NCBI GenBank assembly: GCA_013152625.1
Contig: JAADFY010000129.1
Coordinates: 1-6,632 of the forward strand
Direction: 5' to 3'
DNA length: 6,632 bases
Source: Alphaproteobacteria bacterium
GTDB lineage: Bacteria > Pseudomonadota > Alphaproteobacteria > Rhizobiales > Devosiaceae
Shown here in pieces: positions 5,465 through 6,632 of the stretch (positions within the stretch are counted from its first letter, which is position 1; each line of letters opens with the position of its first letter). Position numbers and translations under genes: made by a program. The notes beneath the pieces were generated by a model, which saw nothing but the letters and a program-made list of their open reading frames with translations, was not told where the DNA came from and did no database searches.

Positions 5465-6632
5465 TTACAACCGCCCGTCACTATCGTCCCGGGAAAAAAT
5501 ACCCTTCACATCGTATAATACCGCCCCCGGGCAACCCAGAGCGCGAACGCCCGCCGGCCCCAGTTCATGAAACTCTTCATGCCCCACCGCCGCCACCAGT
5601 CCGTCATGGCGGCCCGGCGCCGGCATTTCCCGGACCGAGGCAACGCCGAACTCCGCCTGGCAGCGGGCCGGGTCGACCCAGGGGTCCCAGACGGTGATTT
5701 CAGCCCGGAACCCGCGCAGGGTATTGATCACATCGAGCACCTTGGAGTTACGAATATCAGGGCAGTTTTCCTTGAACGACGCCCCCAGAACCAGTATTTT
5801 CGACCCCACCACCGGAAACCCCCGTCCCATCATCAGTTTGGCAAACTGCTCGGCAGCATACTTGCCCATCCGGTCATTGATCCGCCGTCCGGCCAGTATG
5901 ACCTCCGGGTGATAGCCGATTTCCTGTGCTTTGTGGGTCAGATAATAGGGGTCGACCCCGATACAGTGCCCGCCCACCAGCCCCGGTGTGAATTTAAGGA
6001 AATTCCATTTGGTGCCCGCCGCCGCCAGCACCTCATGGGTGTCGATACCAAGTTGCGAGAAAATCAGCGCCAGCTCGTTCATGAGCGCGATATTCAAGTC
6101 GCGCTGGGTGTTTTCGATGACCTTTGCCGCCTCGGCCACTTCAATGGACGATGCGCTATGGGTGCCCGCGGTAATGATTGAGGCATAAAGATCATCAACC
6201 GCCTTGGCCACTTCGGGTGTGGAGCCGCTGGTCACCTTGATGATTGAGGTCAGGCGATGTTCCTTGTCGCCCGGGTTGATCCGCTCCGGGCTGTAGCCGA
6301 CGAAAAAATCCCGGTTGAATTTCAGGCCGGAGACTTCCTCAAGGATCGGGACGCACACCTCCCGGGTACACCCCGGGTAAACCGTGGATTCGTATATAAC
6401 AACCGCCCCTTCGCGCATTGCCGTGCCAACGGTTCGCGAAGCGGCCCGGATCGGTTCCAGGTCCGGGCGCTTGGCCCCGTCAATGGGCGTCGGCACGGTA
6501 ATGATAAAAACCGCACAGCGTTCCAGCGCGGCGCTGTTGGAGGTAAATTCAAGGTTTTCGGCGGCGCCCAGTTCAGCGGCGGTGGTCTCGAAAGTGGTGT
6601 CAATTCCCGCCCGCAACTCATCTATCCGTCCG
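5465..6632 (-). CDS. tviB: UDP-N-acetylhexosamine 6-dehydrogenase, TviB/WbpO type (5' end outside window)
   Basis: This NAD-dependent nucleotide-sugar dehydrogenase should oxidise C6 of UDP-GlcNAc (TviB) or UDP-GalNAc (WbpO) in two steps to the uronic acid, in the cytoplasm. About 388 residues are visible. The frame is open to the window edge, where it reads Gly-Arg-Ile-Asp-Glu-Leu-Arg-Ala-Gly, the usual stretch just after the first Rossmann beta-alpha-beta, so roughly 35-40 N-terminal residues including the GxGxxG motif are missing. A TTG at 6616 is an internal Leu, not a start. Visible motifs (numbered from the edge) are VPTP near 46-49, ESTVYPGCT near 81-89, GYSPERINPGD near 112-122, KVIENTQRDLN near 170-180, and GGHCIGVDPYYL near 220-231, which carries the catalytic Cys at about 223. 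The C-terminal UDP-binding domain is complete and ends with Asp-Gly-Arg-Leu and TAA. The motifs fit the UDP-HexNAc branch rather than the Ugd branch. Whether the substrate is GlcNAc or GalNAc cannot be read from sequence. The 4-epimerase follows after 50 bp. Confidence 0.88.
   Translation of the reverse strand, partial: GRIDELRAGIDTTFETTAAELGAAENLEFTSNSAALERCAVFIITVPTPIDGAKRPDLEPIRAASRTVGTAMREGAVVIYESTVYPGCTREVCVPILEEVSGLKFNRDFFVGYSPERINPGDKEHRLTSIIKVTSGSTPEVAKAVDDLYASIITAGTHSASSIEVAEAAKVIENTQRDLNIALMNELALIFSQLGIDTHEVLAAAGTKWNFLKFTPGLVGGHCIGVDPYYLTHKAQEIGYHPEVILAGRRINDRMGKYAAEQFAKLMMGRGFPVVGSKILVLGASFKENCPDIRNSKVLDVINTLRGFRAEITVWDPWVDPARCQAEFGVASVREMPAPGRHDGLVAAVGHEEFHELGPAGVRALGCPGAVLYDVKGIFSRDDSDGRL

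Noticed and set aside
4410..5570. A 386-codon open frame on the plus strand opposite the epimerase gene, and a similar 281-codon frame at 1444-2289
   Set aside because: Both lie antisense to clearly recognisable genes, have low-complexity Gly/Arg/Pro/Gln-rich translations without any recognisable motif, and are expected by-products of the high third-position GC of the real genes.
6614..6616. TTG as the start of the TviB-like dehydrogenase
   Set aside because: The frame stays open to the window edge and the residues before this codon (Gly-Arg-Ile-Asp-Glu) match the family. Starting here would remove the NAD-binding motif.

Overview
The window is a block of six genes, all read from the minus strand (right to left in these coordinates), concerned mainly with making and polymerising or ligating an acidic surface polysaccharide. 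The DNA is GC-rich (about 60% by eye, not counted), with strong G/C bias at third codon positions and frequent C/G homopolymer runs. Together with the style of the Ugd, DenD-like and YjbE-type TerC proteins, this suggests an alphaproteobacterium, possibly of the Rhizobiales/Hyphomicrobiales type. That placement is inference: there is no rRNA or other marker here. No tRNA, rRNA, CRISPR array, insertion sequence or integrase was seen.

Layout in the direction of transcription. (1) 6632-5465: a TviB/WbpO-type UDP-N-acetylhexosamine 6-dehydrogenase, cut off by the right edge so that its N-terminal Gly-rich motif is missing. (2) 5414-4365: a TviC/WbpP-type UDP-HexNAc/HexNAcA 4-epimerase with a GTG start. 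(3) 4386-3106: a multi-pass O-antigen ligase/polymerase (Wzy_C) protein that overlaps the epimerase by 22 bp. (4) 3099-1852: UDP-glucose 6-dehydrogenase (Ugd), starting just after the ligase stop. (5) 1728-748: a DenD-like short-chain dehydrogenase/epimerase. (6) 653-3: a YjbE/TerC-family membrane protein. Spacings are 50 bp, a 22-bp overlap, 6 bp, 123 bp and 94 bp, so genes 1-4 look like one operon. Genes 5 and 6 are co-oriented but less tightly linked.

How the genes work together. TviB/WbpO plus TviC/WbpP convert UDP-GlcNAc to UDP-GalNAcA (by either order of steps), and Ugd makes UDP-GlcA from UDP-Glc. The locus therefore supplies two uronic-acid donors, with the Wzy_C protein polymerising or transferring the glycan. 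The glycosyltransferases and flippase are not in the window.

The most noteworthy observation is at the end of ugd. The reading frame stops at a TAG exactly where Ugd proteins usually carry the Tyr of an Arg-Asn-Ile-Tyr motif. The same frame then continues for 18 codons that look like the normal Ugd C-terminus (Gly-Phe-Glu-Tyr ... Val-Gly-Arg-Pro) before a TGA. This is an interrupted or recoded C-terminal tail. A second point is a run of nine G in the coding strand near the start of the ligase gene, a candidate slippage (phase-variation) tract. I do not see a wholly novel system here.
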